A stretch of DNA of 40,379 nt from the NCBI GenBank assembly GCA_045597125.1, contig JAZODR010000045.1:1-40379 (forward strand), in the 5' to 3' direction. Shown here in pieces: positions 7,776 through 16,676 of the stretch. This DNA is from RGIG5579 sp045597125 (GTDB taxonomy: Bacteria > Bacillota > Clostridia > Oscillospirales > SIG627). Numbering within the stretch: the stretch's first letter is position 1; each line of letters begins with the position of its first letter. A program made the position numbers and the translations under genes. The notes below the pieces were generated by a model. That model worked only from the letters and a program-made list of their open reading frames with translations, did not search any database and was not told the DNA's origin.

Positions 7776-7804
7776 ATTATATCACTAAAATTATATAATG
7801 TAAA
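7776..7804 (-). promoter_or_regulatory. Predicted nifJ promoter
   Basis: Minus-strand -35 TTTACA (7799-7804) and -10 TATAAT (7776-7781) are 17 bases apart, and the -10 is extended by TGA. It lies about 45 bases upstream of the nifJ start. Confidence 0.8.
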
Positions 7805-7863
7805 GGTAAAAAGATGACTTTTTTTAAAAAAACAAGGATAAAAATCAGGAAAATTCTCTTTTT

Positions 7864-7892
7864 TTGCATTTTTATTAAAAAAGTGTTATAAT
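7864..7892 (+). promoter_or_regulatory. Predicted promoter of the small membrane protein gene
   Basis: An extended -10 (TGT followed by TATAAT at 7887-7892) with a weak -35 (TTGCAT, 7864-7869) 17 bases upstream. The gene's ribosome binding site follows within 20 bases, so the leader is very short. Confidence 0.65.
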
Positions 7893-7919
7893 AGCAAAAA
7901 CGAAGGGGAGAAATGTTTT

Positions 7920-8348
7920 GTGCAGATTACATTGAAAAATAAAGACCGCTTTCTTCGCTCCTTTCTGGGAAAAGTAGATGAAAGCACTTTTTTTCGTCGT
8001 TTCGGTCTGGGCGGCAAGTTTGCCTTTGCGGGGCGCAGGACCCATAAAGGATTTATATTGTATCGCAAAAAAACGGGAATTTTTTCTCTCTTTGCTTTGA
8101 CAGCGTGGGGAGTTTTTTTCCGTGCAGGGGGTAGAGATTGTCTTTCCGTGCGCTTTGGGAGATGCATTCCCCTTGCGATTCTTTGGGTTTTATGGTGTTC
8201 TTTGATGCTCTTTGCAGGTGTGCTTTTGCTGGGCTCTTTTTTGGCTTTTTGGTTTATCATTCCCGCTATTTTGTTTGCTTTGCCTTTGTTTGTGTATTCA
8301 AAAAAGGAAAAGGCAAGACTAATGGAGTTTATACAAGGAATTATTTGA
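7920..8348 (+). CDS. Small membrane protein of unknown function
   Basis: I do not recognise this 142-residue protein. The N-terminal ~50 residues are basic and aromatic (LKNKDRFLRSFLGK, RRFGLGGKFAFAGRRTHKGF). A first hydrophobic stretch (about 54-68) and a longer one (about 84-125, rich in Leu, Phe and Trp) suggest two to three membrane passes, and it ends in a charged tail (YSKKEKARLMEFIQGII). Support for it being real: its own extended -10 promoter, a GGGGAG site 9 bases before the GTG start, and a terminator directly after the stop. It is divergent from nifJ and convergent with tyrS. ATG at 7913 gives only a very short frame, so GTG is preferred. An overlapping minus-strand frame lacks these signals. 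Confidence 0.6.
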   Translation: MQITLKNKDRFLRSFLGKVDESTFFRRFGLGGKFAFAGRRTHKGFILYRKKTGIFSLFALTAWGVFFRAGGRDCLSVRFGRCIPLAILWVLWCSLMLFAGVLLLGSFLAFWFIIPAILFALPLFVYSKKEKARLMEFIQGII

Positions 8349-8351
8349 TTC

Positions 8352-8387
8352 AAAAAAAGAACGGTCATCTGACCGTTCTTTTTTTAT
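8352..8387. terminator. Bidirectional terminator between the membrane-protein gene and tyrS
   Basis: AAGAACGGTCA and TGACCGTTCTT pair around a 2-base loop, flanked by A7 on the left and T7 on the right. It serves the plus-strand gene ending at 8,348 and overlaps the stop codon of tyrS on the minus strand, ending the 12-gene operon. Confidence 0.9.
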
Positions 8388-9604
8388 TTGGTAATTTTAA
8401 TAAAGACCTTTTTGCCCTTGCGCAGGATGAATTCGGAGGCAAAATCGGAAGCAGGGAAGGAGGTGGCAATATCGGTGACCTTTTCGTCTTTTGCGGTGAT
8501 ACCGCCTTGCTGAATCAGGCGACGGGCTTCGCCCTTGGAGGGGCAAAGACCTGCTTTTACCAGAAGGTCCATAATGTTGATGGCGCCGTCGGTAAAGTCT
8601 TCGTTGGCGAGAACGTGTGTGGGCATATTGGCATTGTTGCCGCCGCCGCCGAATAGGGCGCGCGCGGCCTCCTGAGCCTTATCAGCTTCTTCTTTGCCGT
8701 GAACCAGGCAGGTTAATTCGTACGCGAGAATTTCTTTGGCGCGGTTGAGCTGACTGCCTTCCCAAGCGTCCATCTTGTCAATTTCTTCCAAGGGGAGGAA
8801 AGTGAGCATACGGATACACTTGAGAACATCTGCATCGCCTACGTTTCTCCAGTACTGGTAGAAATCGAAAGGGCTGGTCTTTTCGGGGTCCAGCCAAACG
8901 GCGCCGGACTGGGTTTTACCCATTTTTTTGCCCTCGGAGTTGAGGAGCAGGGTAATGGTCATGGCGTAAGCATCTTTGCCTGTTTTTTTGCGGATTAGTT
9001 CCGTTCCGCCCAGCATATTGGACCACTGGTCGTCTCCGCCGAACTGCATATTACAGCCGTATTTCTCGGACAGATGATAGAAGTCGTAGGACTGCATAAT
9101 CATATAGTTGAATTCCAGGAAGGACAGGCCCTTCTCCATTCTTTGCTTGTAGCACTCAGCGCGAAGCATATTGTTGACGGAGAAGCACGCGCCTACCTCG
9201 CGGAGCAGGTCAACGTATTTCAGGTCAAGCAGCCAGTCGGCATTGTTGACCAGAATTGCTTTGTCTTCGCCGAATTCAATAAATTTTTCCATTTGGCGCT
9301 TAAAGCATTCGCAGTTATGCTCAATGGTTTCGGGAGTGAGCATGGAGCGCATATCGGTTCTGCCGGAGGGGTCTCCGATATAGCCGGTACCGCCGCCTAC
9401 CAGGACAACGGGTTTGTTACCTGCCATTTGCAAACGCTTCATCAGGCAAAGAGCCATAAAGTGACCGCAATGGAGAGAATCTGCCGTGGGGTCAAATCCG
9501 ATATAAAAGCGTGCGCCGCCGCCATTGATTAATTCTCTGATTTCTTCTTCGTCTGTTACTTGTGCGATAAGACCGCGCGCTTGAAGTTCTTCGTAAATTC
9601 CCAT
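8384..9604 (-). CDS. tyrS: Tyrosyl-tRNA synthetase
   Basis: TyrRS charges tRNA-Tyr with tyrosine. The 406 residues match the bacterial TyrS type: class I HIGH-like motif HCGH (residues 45-48) within FDPTADSLHCGHF, YMIMQSYDFYHL and FGGDDQWSNML for tyrosine and ATP binding, the KMSKS-equivalent KMGKT near residue 228, and a C-terminal S4 RNA-binding domain (GLCPSKGEARRLIQQGGI). The start is 14 bases after the recN stop with an AAGGCA-type site, so it appears to be the last gene of the long serC-led operon. There is no room for a T-box leader here, unlike many clostridial synthetase genes, suggesting it is not tyrosine-regulated at this locus. Confidence 0.97.
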   Translation of the reverse strand: MGIYEELQARGLIAQVTDEEEIRELINGGGARFYIGFDPTADSLHCGHFMALCLMKRLQMAGNKPVVLVGGGTGYIGDPSGRTDMRSMLTPETIEHNCECFKRQMEKFIEFGEDKAILVNNADWLLDLKYVDLLREVGACFSVNNMLRAECYKQRMEKGLSFLEFNYMIMQSYDFYHLSEKYGCNMQFGGDDQWSNMLGGTELIRKKTGKDAYAMTITLLLNSEGKKMGKTQSGAVWLDPEKTSPFDFYQYWRNVGDADVLKCIRMLTFLPLEEIDKMDAWEGSQLNRAKEILAYELTCLVHGKEEADKAQEAARALFGGGGNNANMPTHVLANEDFTDGAINIMDLLVKAGLCPSKGEARRLIQQGGITAKDEKVTDIATSFPASDFASEFILRKGKKVFIKITK

Positions 9605-9618
9605 TGTTTTGCCTTTCT

Positions 9619-11328
9619 TTATCTTAATGTATCTTTTAATCTCTCAAATTCTGCAAGGCCTTCTTGACGGAGCTTGTCTGCGGCTCCTCTGGCTTCTGCA
9701 GAAAGCTCTCTGCCCCCCAAAAGCCTTGCGTTTTCCTTTTGACTGCCTTCTGCGTCCAAACAGGTAAGTCCCGTTTCGGTTCTTCCGTCTTCTTCCTTTT
9801 TTTCCACCAGGAAATGGTGGTCGGCAAGGGTGGATACCTGAGCGGAATGGGTTACGCAGAAAATTTGCCGTTTGGCGGCAAGGGTTTTTAAACAAACGCC
9901 GATTTTCTGTGCTGTGGCGCCTGAAATGCCCGTGTCGATCTCATCAAAAATCATAGTGGGAGCATCTTTTTCTTTCAGGAGCTTGAGGGATAGGGCAAGC
10001 ATAATGCGGCTCATTTCGCCGCCCGATGCCACCTGCGCCAAGGGCTTGGTTCCTTCTCCCGTATTGGCGGCAATGCCAAAAGTGGCTTTTTCCGCCCCGT
10101 TGGGGGAAAAACCGTCTTCGGGTGTAAAAAGCACGGAGAAACGCATTTTCGGCATATCCAAAAAGGCTAAAGTGCCGCCAATCTCGCTTTCCAGTTTTTC
10201 TGCCGTTTTCTTCCGTGCGCGAGTCAGCGCTTCGGCGGCATGACGGAGCTTTCTTTCCAGCTCTGCCAAGGTTAGTTCGCCTTTCTTTATATCATCTTTT
10301 CCCCGTAGAGTCAAGTCCTTTTTCTCTTTTATCTCTTCATAATAGGAAAGGATTTCGTCTATGGTCATACTGAATTTCTGTTTGAGGCGGTATAGGACAT
10401 CCATTCGCTTCTGGATTCGATCCATCAGGTCGCCCGGGTCTTCTTCGCCGTAGTCGGAAAGGGAAGCGGAAAGGCTTTTTTCCAAATCTTTAGCCGTTTC
10501 GGAAAGTTCATAGAGCTTTTGGGCGGTTTGGGCATAGGGGCCGTCGCCAAGCTCTTCCAGCTTCCGTGCCGCCGCAGTCAGGAGAAAAACGGCGCCTTTT
10601 CCTTTTTCACCGCCGGAAAGGGCGCGATGGGCAGTGGAAACAGAGCCGTATTCTTTTTCAAAATTCTGTAGGTGAGAAAGCTTTTCATCCAGCTTTTCTT
10701 CCTCGCCCTTTTTGGGTTTAACACGGGCAATTTCCTGTATCTGATATTCGTAGAGTGCAAGTTTTTCCTTTCCTTCGGCTATGTCGGCCCGAAGCTTTTC
10801 CAGTGCTTTTTTTGCGGTCAGATGCTCTGCAAAAGCCGTGCGATATTCTGCAAGCGCTTTCTGCCCTTGGGAATCCAGGGAATCATCTAAATAGCGTCTG
10901 TGATTTTTCTCATCCAGAAGACCCACTGCGCTATTTTGCCCGTGAATGGCAAGAAGCTGGTTGGCAAGGTTGGAAAGACGGCTGAAGGGCAGGGTTCTGC
11001 CACAGAGCTTAGAGAGAGTTTTCCCGTTTGCGTAAACGATGCGCGTCAGAGTTACTCCTTCCCGTGCTTCTTCAGGGTCAACCAGTTCGGAGACGGAGGC
11101 AATCTGCTCTTCGGTCAGGTCTGTAAAATAGAGGGAAACCTCCAGCTTTTCTTCCCCGTAGCGCACCAGTTCTTTGCCGCCTTTGGAGGAGAGGAAAAGA
11201 CCGAGGGAATCCAGCACCAGAGATTTTCCTGCGCCTGTTTCGCCGGTCAGCACGGAAAAGCCCCGATGGAAATCCACCGAAAGGCGTTTGATCAATGCAA
11301 GATCGGAAACAAACAGGCTCGTAAGCAT
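9619..11328 (-). CDS. recN: DNA repair protein RecN
   Basis: RecN is an SMC-like ATPase that acts early at double-strand breaks to gather DNA ends. The 569 residues show an N-terminal Walker A (GETGAGKS, residues 29-36), a central coiled-coil-rich region, the ABC signature ASGGEMSRIMLALSL and Walker B MIFDEIDTGISG near the C-terminus. Length is typical (550-570). It begins 9 bases after the argR stop, and its AAGAGG site overlaps that stop, so the two are coupled. In many Clostridia spoIVB follows recN; here tyrS does. Confidence 0.97.
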   Translation of the reverse strand: MLTSLFVSDLALIKRLSVDFHRGFSVLTGETGAGKSLVLDSLGLFLSSKGGKELVRYGEEKLEVSLYFTDLTEEQIASVSELVDPEEAREGVTLTRIVYANGKTLSKLCGRTLPFSRLSNLANQLLAIHGQNSAVGLLDEKNHRRYLDDSLDSQGQKALAEYRTAFAEHLTAKKALEKLRADIAEGKEKLALYEYQIQEIARVKPKKGEEEKLDEKLSHLQNFEKEYGSVSTAHRALSGGEKGKGAVFLLTAAARKLEELGDGPYAQTAQKLYELSETAKDLEKSLSASLSDYGEEDPGDLMDRIQKRMDVLYRLKQKFSMTIDEILSYYEEIKEKKDLTLRGKDDIKKGELTLAELERKLRHAAEALTRARKKTAEKLESEIGGTLAFLDMPKMRFSVLFTPEDGFSPNGAEKATFGIAANTGEGTKPLAQVASGGEMSRIMLALSLKLLKEKDAPTMIFDEIDTGISGATAQKIGVCLKTLAAKRQIFCVTHSAQVSTLADHHFLVEKKEEDGRTETGLTCLDAEGSQKENARLLGGRELSAEARGAADKLRQEGLAEFERLKDTLR

Positions 11329-11337
11329 AAAAACCTC

Positions 11338-11802
11338 TTAATCTTTGATGTATAAAACGTTCAGATCGCGGCAAAATTCCCGCGCCAGTTGTTCATTGGC
11401 AAAGAGGACCAGAAGGGTGTCGTCCCCCGCAAGAGTGCCGATGATATTTTCAATGCGAATCGCTTCCAGTGCCGCGGCGGCGGCATTTGCCGTGCCGGAG
11501 AGGGTTTTAACAACGCCGATATTTCCCGCAGGAACCGCGCTGGTCAATACCTGATGGAGGACGGAGCGATATTTGTCGCGGGTTTCCGTTTCACCGCGGG
11601 CGCGGTCATGAGAAACGGCGTAGTGGGTGCCGCCGGTTTTGCCGGGCACCTTTTGCAGATGCAGTTCCTTAATATCGCGGCTAATGGTGGCTTGGGTGGC
11701 GGTGAATCCGCTTATTTTCAGTTCTGCGGAAAGTTCTTCCTGGGTGTGAATTTCTTTTTCCGCAACCAGCTCCAGAATTTTCAGTTGTCGTTCATTTTTC
11801 AT
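11338..11802 (-). CDS. argR: Arginine repressor ArgR
   Basis: ArgR (AhrC) is a hexameric transcription factor that represses arginine synthesis genes when arginine binds. The 154 residues hold the N-terminal winged helix (ILELVAEKEIHTQEELSAEL, TQATISRDIKELHL) and the C-terminal oligomerisation and arginine-binding domain (GTANAAAAALEAI, NIIGTLAGDDTLLVLF), in which the GTxAGDDT loop with paired aspartates binds arginine. Its site AAAGGT overlaps the nadK stop. Position between nadK and recN is the classic Gram-positive order. Confidence 0.96.
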   Translation of the reverse strand: MKNERQLKILELVAEKEIHTQEELSAELKISGFTATQATISRDIKELHLQKVPGKTGGTHYAVSHDRARGETETRDKYRSVLHQVLTSAVPAGNIGVVKTLSGTANAAAAALEAIRIENIIGTLAGDDTLLVLFANEQLAREFCRDLNVLYIKD

Positions 11803-11811
11803 AATATACCT

Positions 11812-12654
11812 TTAAAATTTTCGGAAAAATACTTCCAAATTGTTTTTGGGTTTTAGGAAAAGCAGTTTCAATCGGTGGGGTGCTCGGCGGAGTTTCACCG
11901 TGTCCGTTTCGGCAAGAGGAATTACAGATCTTCCGTCTGCGCAGACGGTCACCTGCCCGCCTTCGCTGTGAGCTCTTTTTACGGTAAAGACCGTTTCGGG
12001 AGAGAAAATCATATGGTGGGCATTGATAAGAAGGTAGGAGGAAACGGCTTTGACTCCAATGGAATCAAATTCTGCTTCCTGTACTGCCCCGCCTGCGGAA
12101 AAGCTGTAACCTGTGGAGCCTGTGGGAGTATTGAAGATTAGTCCGTCGGCGCGAAAACTGCAGAGTTTTTTGCGACGGGTGAAAAGGTCAAGCTCTATAA
12201 TGTGAAAACCGCGCTCGGGGGCAATAACGAATTCGTTTAAGGCGTAAAAGATTTGATTTCCCACGGTGCATTCCAGCAGCATACGGGAAGAAACGGTGAC
12301 TTCTTTTTTCAAAAGGAGGGGAAGTTTATCCAGTTCTTTTTCCTCCAGTGATGTCATAAAGCCAACGTTGCCGAAATTGATTCCAAAAATAGGAATCCCT
12401 GCTTTGGCCGCCTTTGCCGCAACGGATAAAATGGTGCCGTCGCCGCCAAGGGTAATGAGAAGATCTCCGCAAAACAGGTCTTCTCCGGGTACAAAGCATA
12501 TTTTGGAATGATAGGGGGAGAGAGAGGGCATTTTGGCAAAGCGCTGATCCAGAAGAATTTCGCCCTCAAATTCAAAGAGCTTTTCAATGACCCTTGCCGT
12601 GCGTGACAGGGTTGGATCCCGATCCGGATTGGGATAAAGGCTGATTTTTTTCAT
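11812..12654 (-). CDS. nadK: NAD kinase
   Basis: This enzyme phosphorylates NAD to NADP. Over 280 residues it shows the GGDGT motif (residues 70-74), the FGINFGNVGFMTSL loop, LNEFVIAPERG and the substrate-binding TPTGSTGYSFSAGGAV. Length is normal. A strong AAAGGAG site precedes the ATG. It lies between tlyA and argR in the conserved block. Confidence 0.97.
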   Translation of the reverse strand: MKKISLYPNPDRDPTLSRTARVIEKLFEFEGEILLDQRFAKMPSLSPYHSKICFVPGEDLFCGDLLITLGGDGTILSVAAKAAKAGIPIFGINFGNVGFMTSLEEKELDKLPLLLKKEVTVSSRMLLECTVGNQIFYALNEFVIAPERGFHIIELDLFTRRKKLCSFRADGLIFNTPTGSTGYSFSAGGAVQEAEFDSIGVKAVSSYLLINAHHMIFSPETVFTVKRAHSEGGQVTVCADGRSVIPLAETDTVKLRRAPHRLKLLFLKPKNNLEVFFRKF

Positions 12655-12669
12655 TTGCCCGCTCCTTTC

Positions 12670-13404
12670 TTATTTTTCTTTATGGAAGAGAGCCAGAAAT
12701 TCCACGTTTCCGTCACCGCCTGCAATGGGAGAGGGGATGACTTTTTGCATCATAAGACCGTGCTTTGCTGCTTCTTCCCGAAGCGTTTCAATACATTCGT
12801 TTCTCTTTTTTTCGTTTTTGACAATACCCCGATCAATATTTTCTCTGCCTACCTCGAATTGAGGTTTAATCAGGGAAATGAAAGAGCCGCCATCGGCGAG
12901 AACCTTTGCTACCGCAGGGTACAAAAGGCTCTGGGAAATAAAGGATACGTCCATTACTACGATGGGGGCAACGGGTACCATGCTTTCGTCCAAAAAACGC
13001 GCGTTGACGTTTTCCATGGATACTACCCATTCGTTTTCTTTCAGGGACGGATGTAATTGATCCGTGCCTGAATCCACCGCGTAAACTCTTCTGGCTCCGT
13101 GCTGAAGCAGACAATCGGTAAAGCCGCCTGTGGAAGCGCCGATATCAATGCATAATAGACCTCTCAGCTCTATTCCAAAGGTTTCCAGAGCCGCTTCCAG
13201 CTTCAGGCCTCCGCGGGAAACGTAGCGGGTCAAAGGATTTTCGTGAATTTCCACACGGCTTTCGGGAGAAATTTTTTCCGCGGGTTTATTACATTCTCTG
13301 CCGTCCACAAAGACGTAGCCGCCGCGGATTAATTTTGCCCCCAGACTTCTGCTGCGACAATAGCCGTTTTCATAAAGATACTGATCCAGTCTGATCAAGC
13401 TCAT
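12670..13404 (-). CDS. tlyA: TlyA-family rRNA 2'-O-methyltransferase (S4/FtsJ)
   Basis: TlyA proteins methylate ribose 2'-OH groups in rRNA (16S and/or 23S) and some are described as haemolysins. The 244 residues have an N-terminal S4 domain (IRLDQYLYENGYCRSR, residues ~3-55), the linker RYVSRGGLKL, and an FtsJ/RrmJ methyltransferase domain with the SAM loop DIGASTGGFTDCLL and later VVMDVSFIS and SLIKPQFE. Its start lies inside the 3' end of dxs (35-base overlap). The activity is inferred from the family; the haemolysin role is not supported by anything visible here. Confidence 0.93.
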   Translation of the reverse strand: MSLIRLDQYLYENGYCRSRSLGAKLIRGGYVFVDGRECNKPAEKISPESRVEIHENPLTRYVSRGGLKLEAALETFGIELRGLLCIDIGASTGGFTDCLLQHGARRVYAVDSGTDQLHPSLKENEWVVSMENVNARFLDESMVPVAPIVVMDVSFISQSLLYPAVAKVLADGGSFISLIKPQFEVGRENIDRGIVKNEKKRNECIETLREEAAKHGLMMQKVIPSPIAGGDGNVEFLALFHKEK

Positions 13405-15235
13405 ACAGTTCCTTTTCTATTCCCTCGGCATCCAGACCGCATTGGGCAAGAAGCTCGGCGGTGGTTCCATGGGGAATGAATGTTTCATAAAGCGCAAGGG
13501 TGCGCAGGGTAACTCCGTCTGTAAGACCTCTTTCTCTTAGGAGATGAATCAGGTATTCGGAGAATCCACCGATACCCATTCCTTCTTCTACAAAGAGAAT
13601 TTTCTTCGCACCGCGGAAAAAATTGTCCAGGTGCGCAGGGTCAAAGCCCTTCAGCAAGGAAAATCGCACGACGGAAACGCTTTTTCCTTTTTCGGCAAAA
13701 CGCTTTGCCGCGGCACACGCTGCCGCTGTGACACGACCGAAGCTTACTATTATGATACCACGATTTTCTTTGCTTTCATAGTCTTTTTTCTCAATTTCTT
13801 CCGTCAAGGGGAAATTCTCGGAAATGCTAGGCTCTGCCGTTCCCTTGGGATAGCGAATGACAGAAGGACAATTTTCTTCGGAAAAAGCTTGTTTTAAAGC
13901 GCGTTTTAATTCCGTTTCGGAACAAGGCGCATAGATTTTGACACCGGGAACGGGGAGCAAAAAGGGCAAATCGTACAGCCCGTGATGGGTAGCACCGTCC
14001 TCGCCTGTGATACCTGCTCTGTCCAGACACACCGTGACGGGAAGCTTTTGCAGGGCAATATCGTGCAGAAATTGATCCACCGCTCGCTGAAAAAAGGTGG
14101 AATAGACTGCAAAGCATGGCTTCAGCCCGGCCGCTGCAAGGCCTGCGGCAAAGGTCATGGCGTGTTCCTCGGCAATGCCCGTATCAAAGAGTCGATCGGG
14201 AAAGGCTTTTCCAAAGCCGTCCAGACCTACGCCGTTTTCCATTGCGCTGGTAATACAAACGATGCGGTTATCTTCTTTTGCATATTCGGTAATTGCATCG
14301 CCAAACATACGGGAAAAGCTTTTGCCTTCTCCCTTGATTTCGTTTTTGGGACTGAGGCCGTGGAATCGGGAGGGGTCCTCTTCAGCGGGAGTGTAGCCCT
14401 TGCCTTTTTTTGTCACAAGATGAATCAGCGATGGGCCGTTTCGCTTTTTGGCTTCCCGTAGGAGAAGTTCTACCTGCTCTAAATTGTTTCCGTCGGCAGG
14501 TCCGAAATAATGCAGGCCCAATTCCTCGAAGAGATTTCCTCCCGGCAGAGCCTGTCGTTTGACCGCTCGTTTGATTCCTTTTGCAAGAGATTCCAGAGAG
14601 TCGCCCACCAAGGGGAGCTCATCTAAAAATTCGCCGAATTCTTTTTTTAAGCGGTAGTAGAAAGGGGTGCGGAGCTTATTCAGATTGGCGCGCAGTCGTC
14701 CACGGCTTTTGCCGATGCTCATTCCGTTGTCGTTGAGAATGATAATGACCTTATCATTGCGGTGGATGTCATTGAGTGCTTCAAAGACCATACCGCCGGA
14801 AAAAGCGCCGTCTCCGATGACTGCTACTGCAAAACTGTCCTCTCCCTTGAGACGAGCACCTTTTGCAAAGCCCACGGCTGCGGAAAGACCCGTACCGCTG
14901 TGACCTGTGCCGAAGGCATCGTATTCCGATTCTTCCCGTCTTGGAAAGCCTGAAATGCCGTCTTTTTGCCGCAGTGTGGAGAAAGCTTCTCCTCTGCCTG
15001 TCAGAATCTTATGTACATAGCTTTGATGTCCCGTGTCGTAAATCACCTTGTCCCGAGGTAAATCCATTACGCGAACCAAGGCGGTGGAAATTTCCACAAT
15101 GCCCAGATTGGATGCCAGATGGCCGCCGTTTTCGGTGACGTGCTTTACCAAATATGAGCGCAGATAGTCACAGTATTTTTTCGCCCCTGCGGTGGACAGA
15201 GCGCGAACCCCTTCGGGGGTATAGGGAGGGGTCAT
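13370..15235 (-). CDS. dxs: 1-deoxy-D-xylulose-5-phosphate synthase
   Basis: DXS condenses pyruvate and glyceraldehyde 3-phosphate, the first step of the MEP isoprenoid pathway, using thiamine diphosphate. The 621 residues show HLASNLGIVE, YDTGHQSYVHK, the GTGHSGTGLSAA loop, the thiamine motif GDGAFSGGM with the downstream NDN, the catalytic glutamate in TGIAEEHAMTFAAG, and DRAGITGEDGATHHG, then the C-terminal transketolase domain. The start overlaps the xseB stop by 4 bases (ATGA). In related genomes ispA usually lies between xseB and dxs; it is missing here. Confidence 0.97.
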   Translation of the reverse strand: MTPPYTPEGVRALSTAGAKKYCDYLRSYLVKHVTENGGHLASNLGIVEISTALVRVMDLPRDKVIYDTGHQSYVHKILTGRGEAFSTLRQKDGISGFPRREESEYDAFGTGHSGTGLSAAVGFAKGARLKGEDSFAVAVIGDGAFSGGMVFEALNDIHRNDKVIIILNDNGMSIGKSRGRLRANLNKLRTPFYYRLKKEFGEFLDELPLVGDSLESLAKGIKRAVKRQALPGGNLFEELGLHYFGPADGNNLEQVELLLREAKKRNGPSLIHLVTKKGKGYTPAEEDPSRFHGLSPKNEIKGEGKSFSRMFGDAITEYAKEDNRIVCITSAMENGVGLDGFGKAFPDRLFDTGIAEEHAMTFAAGLAAAGLKPCFAVYSTFFQRAVDQFLHDIALQKLPVTVCLDRAGITGEDGATHHGLYDLPFLLPVPGVKIYAPCSETELKRALKQAFSEENCPSVIRYPKGTAEPSISENFPLTEEIEKKDYESKENRGIIIVSFGRVTAAACAAAKRFAEKGKSVSVVRFSLLKGFDPAHLDNFFRGAKKILFVEEGMGIGGFSEYLIHLLRERGLTDGVTLRTLALYETFIPHGTTAELLAQCGLDAEGIEKELYELDQTGSVSL

Positions 15236-15471
15236 CTTCCGCCGCCTTGGAAGGGTTCTTCGGAAATACTTCCGTCAGAACCCGTGGTAAGAATACTGAC
15301 TTTTTGCTGTGCGGCATCCAGTTTATCGGTGCAAAGGCGCACCAGCTTTGCCCCTTCCTCGAACAGGGCAAGAGATGTATCCAAGGGGGTTTCTACTTGA
15401 TCTAGTGCATGGACAATCTCTTCTAAGCGCTTGAGCATATCTTCAAAGCTTTGATTTTTCATTTCTTCCAT
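15232..15471 (-). CDS. xseB: Exodeoxyribonuclease VII small subunit
   Basis: XseB is the small helical subunit that assembles in several copies on XseA. The 79 residues match the family (SFEDMLKRLEEIVHALDQ, PLDTSLALFEEGAKLV), with a slightly long C-terminal tail. The start at 15,471 is chosen because GGAGGT lies 6 bases upstream. It overlaps the xseA end by 13 bases and the dxs start by 4, so translation is coupled on both sides. Confidence 0.95.
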   Translation of the reverse strand: MEEMKNQSFEDMLKRLEEIVHALDQVETPLDTSLALFEEGAKLVRLCTDKLDAAQQKVSILTTGSDGSISEEPFQGGGR

Positions 15472-16676
15472 TCTTCTACCTCCAGAATTTCAGCTTTTGC
15501 CGTACCGTCGGACAGGCGGATATTGACTCGGTCGCCTTTGGAAAGCTGCTTGTTTTGATGAATTGTTTCTCCTTTTTCATTGAACAGGGCGCTATAGCCG
15601 CGGCTCATAACTGCTAAGGGACTTAAGGCATCCAGCTTTGCAGCGCCTTGCAAGAGTTCGCTCCGTTTCCGTTCCACAAGGCGAGTCATCCGATTTTCCA
15701 TTTCTCGATCCAGATTCAAAATTGCCATTCTGCGATCGTCAATAAGGCGCATTTGGCTTTGCATTTGAGGACAGGAGGCGAGATTTTCCAGATTCCTGCG
15801 AAGCGTTTTGATGCGGTTTTCGGTAACAAGGCTCATTCGGTCAATGACGTTGTGAAGTTTTCTCTTGACCTCGCCTGCTTCAGGCATTGCCAGCTCTGCC
15901 GCAGCAGAGGGAGTGGGGGCGCGCAGATCTGCTACAAAATCCGAAATGGAAAAATCCGTTTCGTGGCCTACTGCGGAAATGATGGGGATGCGGGAAGCGA
16001 AAATAGCGCGGGCAAGGCCTTCGTCGTTAAATGCCCAAAGGTCTTCAAGACTTCCGCCGCCACGCCCTAAAATGATTACGTCCACGGGACATTTTTCGTG
16101 AAAGGTTTCCAGTCCGCGGATCAGTTGGGCGGGAGCGCCGTCGCCCTGTACCAGAGCAGGGTAAAGAATCAGCTGAGCCAAAGGGAAACGTCTGCCGGAT
16201 ACATTGATCATATCTCGGATGGCGGCTCCCGTGGCGGCGGTGATGATTCCTACCCGACGGGGATATTTGGGAAGAGGCTTTTTGTGTGCAGGGTCGAAAA
16301 GACCCTCTGCCTCCAGTTTCTTTTTCAGTTGTTCAAAGGCGATGTACAAGGCGCCGATGCCGTCCGGCTCCATATCGGTAATATAAAGCTGAACCTGTCC
16401 GTCCTTGACGTAAGAGGAAACTCTGCCTTCGCAGATTACCTTCATTCCGTTTTCAGGAACGAAGCGGAGCTTTGCGGCATTCATACGGAACATGACCGAG
16501 CGAATGACGCCCCCTTCGTCCTTTAGGGACAGATAAAAATGGCCGGTTTTATAGTGGTTGACAAAATTGGAAATCTCGCCCTTGACCAGAACACGGCTGA
16601 GCAGGGGATCGTTTTCCAGTTTTCCCTTGATATATTCATTCAGCGCCGTGACGGTGATGGCTTGGCGTTGATCCAT
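15459..16676 (-). CDS. xseA: Exodeoxyribonuclease VII large subunit
   Basis: XseA is the catalytic subunit of ExoVII, which degrades single-stranded DNA in both directions. From the chosen start it has 405 residues: an N-terminal OB-fold (ITVTALNEYIKGKLENDPLL, VLVKGEISNF, GHFYLSLKD), the catalytic region (YPRRVGIITAATGAAIRDM, IILGRGGGSLEDLW, SAVGHETDFSISDFVAD) and a C-terminal coiled region ending in YSALF. The frame extends 28 codons further upstream, but an AAAGGAG site lies just before the ATG at 16,676 and the family begins there, so the shorter form is preferred. Its start sits within the 3' end of the TsaD-like gene. Confidence 0.95.
   Translation of the reverse strand: MDQRQAITVTALNEYIKGKLENDPLLSRVLVKGEISNFVNHYKTGHFYLSLKDEGGVIRSVMFRMNAAKLRFVPENGMKVICEGRVSSYVKDGQVQLYITDMEPDGIGALYIAFEQLKKKLEAEGLFDPAHKKPLPKYPRRVGIITAATGAAIRDMINVSGRRFPLAQLILYPALVQGDGAPAQLIRGLETFHEKCPVDVIILGRGGGSLEDLWAFNDEGLARAIFASRIPIISAVGHETDFSISDFVADLRAPTPSAAAELAMPEAGEVKRKLHNVIDRMSLVTENRIKTLRRNLENLASCPQMQSQMRLIDDRRMAILNLDREMENRMTRLVERKRSELLQGAAKLDALSPLAVMSRGYSALFNEKGETIHQNKQLSKGDRVNIRLSDGTAKAEILEVEEWKK

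Noticed and set aside
7886..8368. Minus-strand 160-residue frame opposite the small membrane protein
   Set aside because: Lys/Pro/Arg-rich product without signals; the plus strand has promoter, ribosome binding site and terminator.
8138..8656. Plus-strand 172-residue frame running through the terminator into tyrS
   Set aside because: It crosses a strong terminator and the 3' end of tyrS, and lacks homology.
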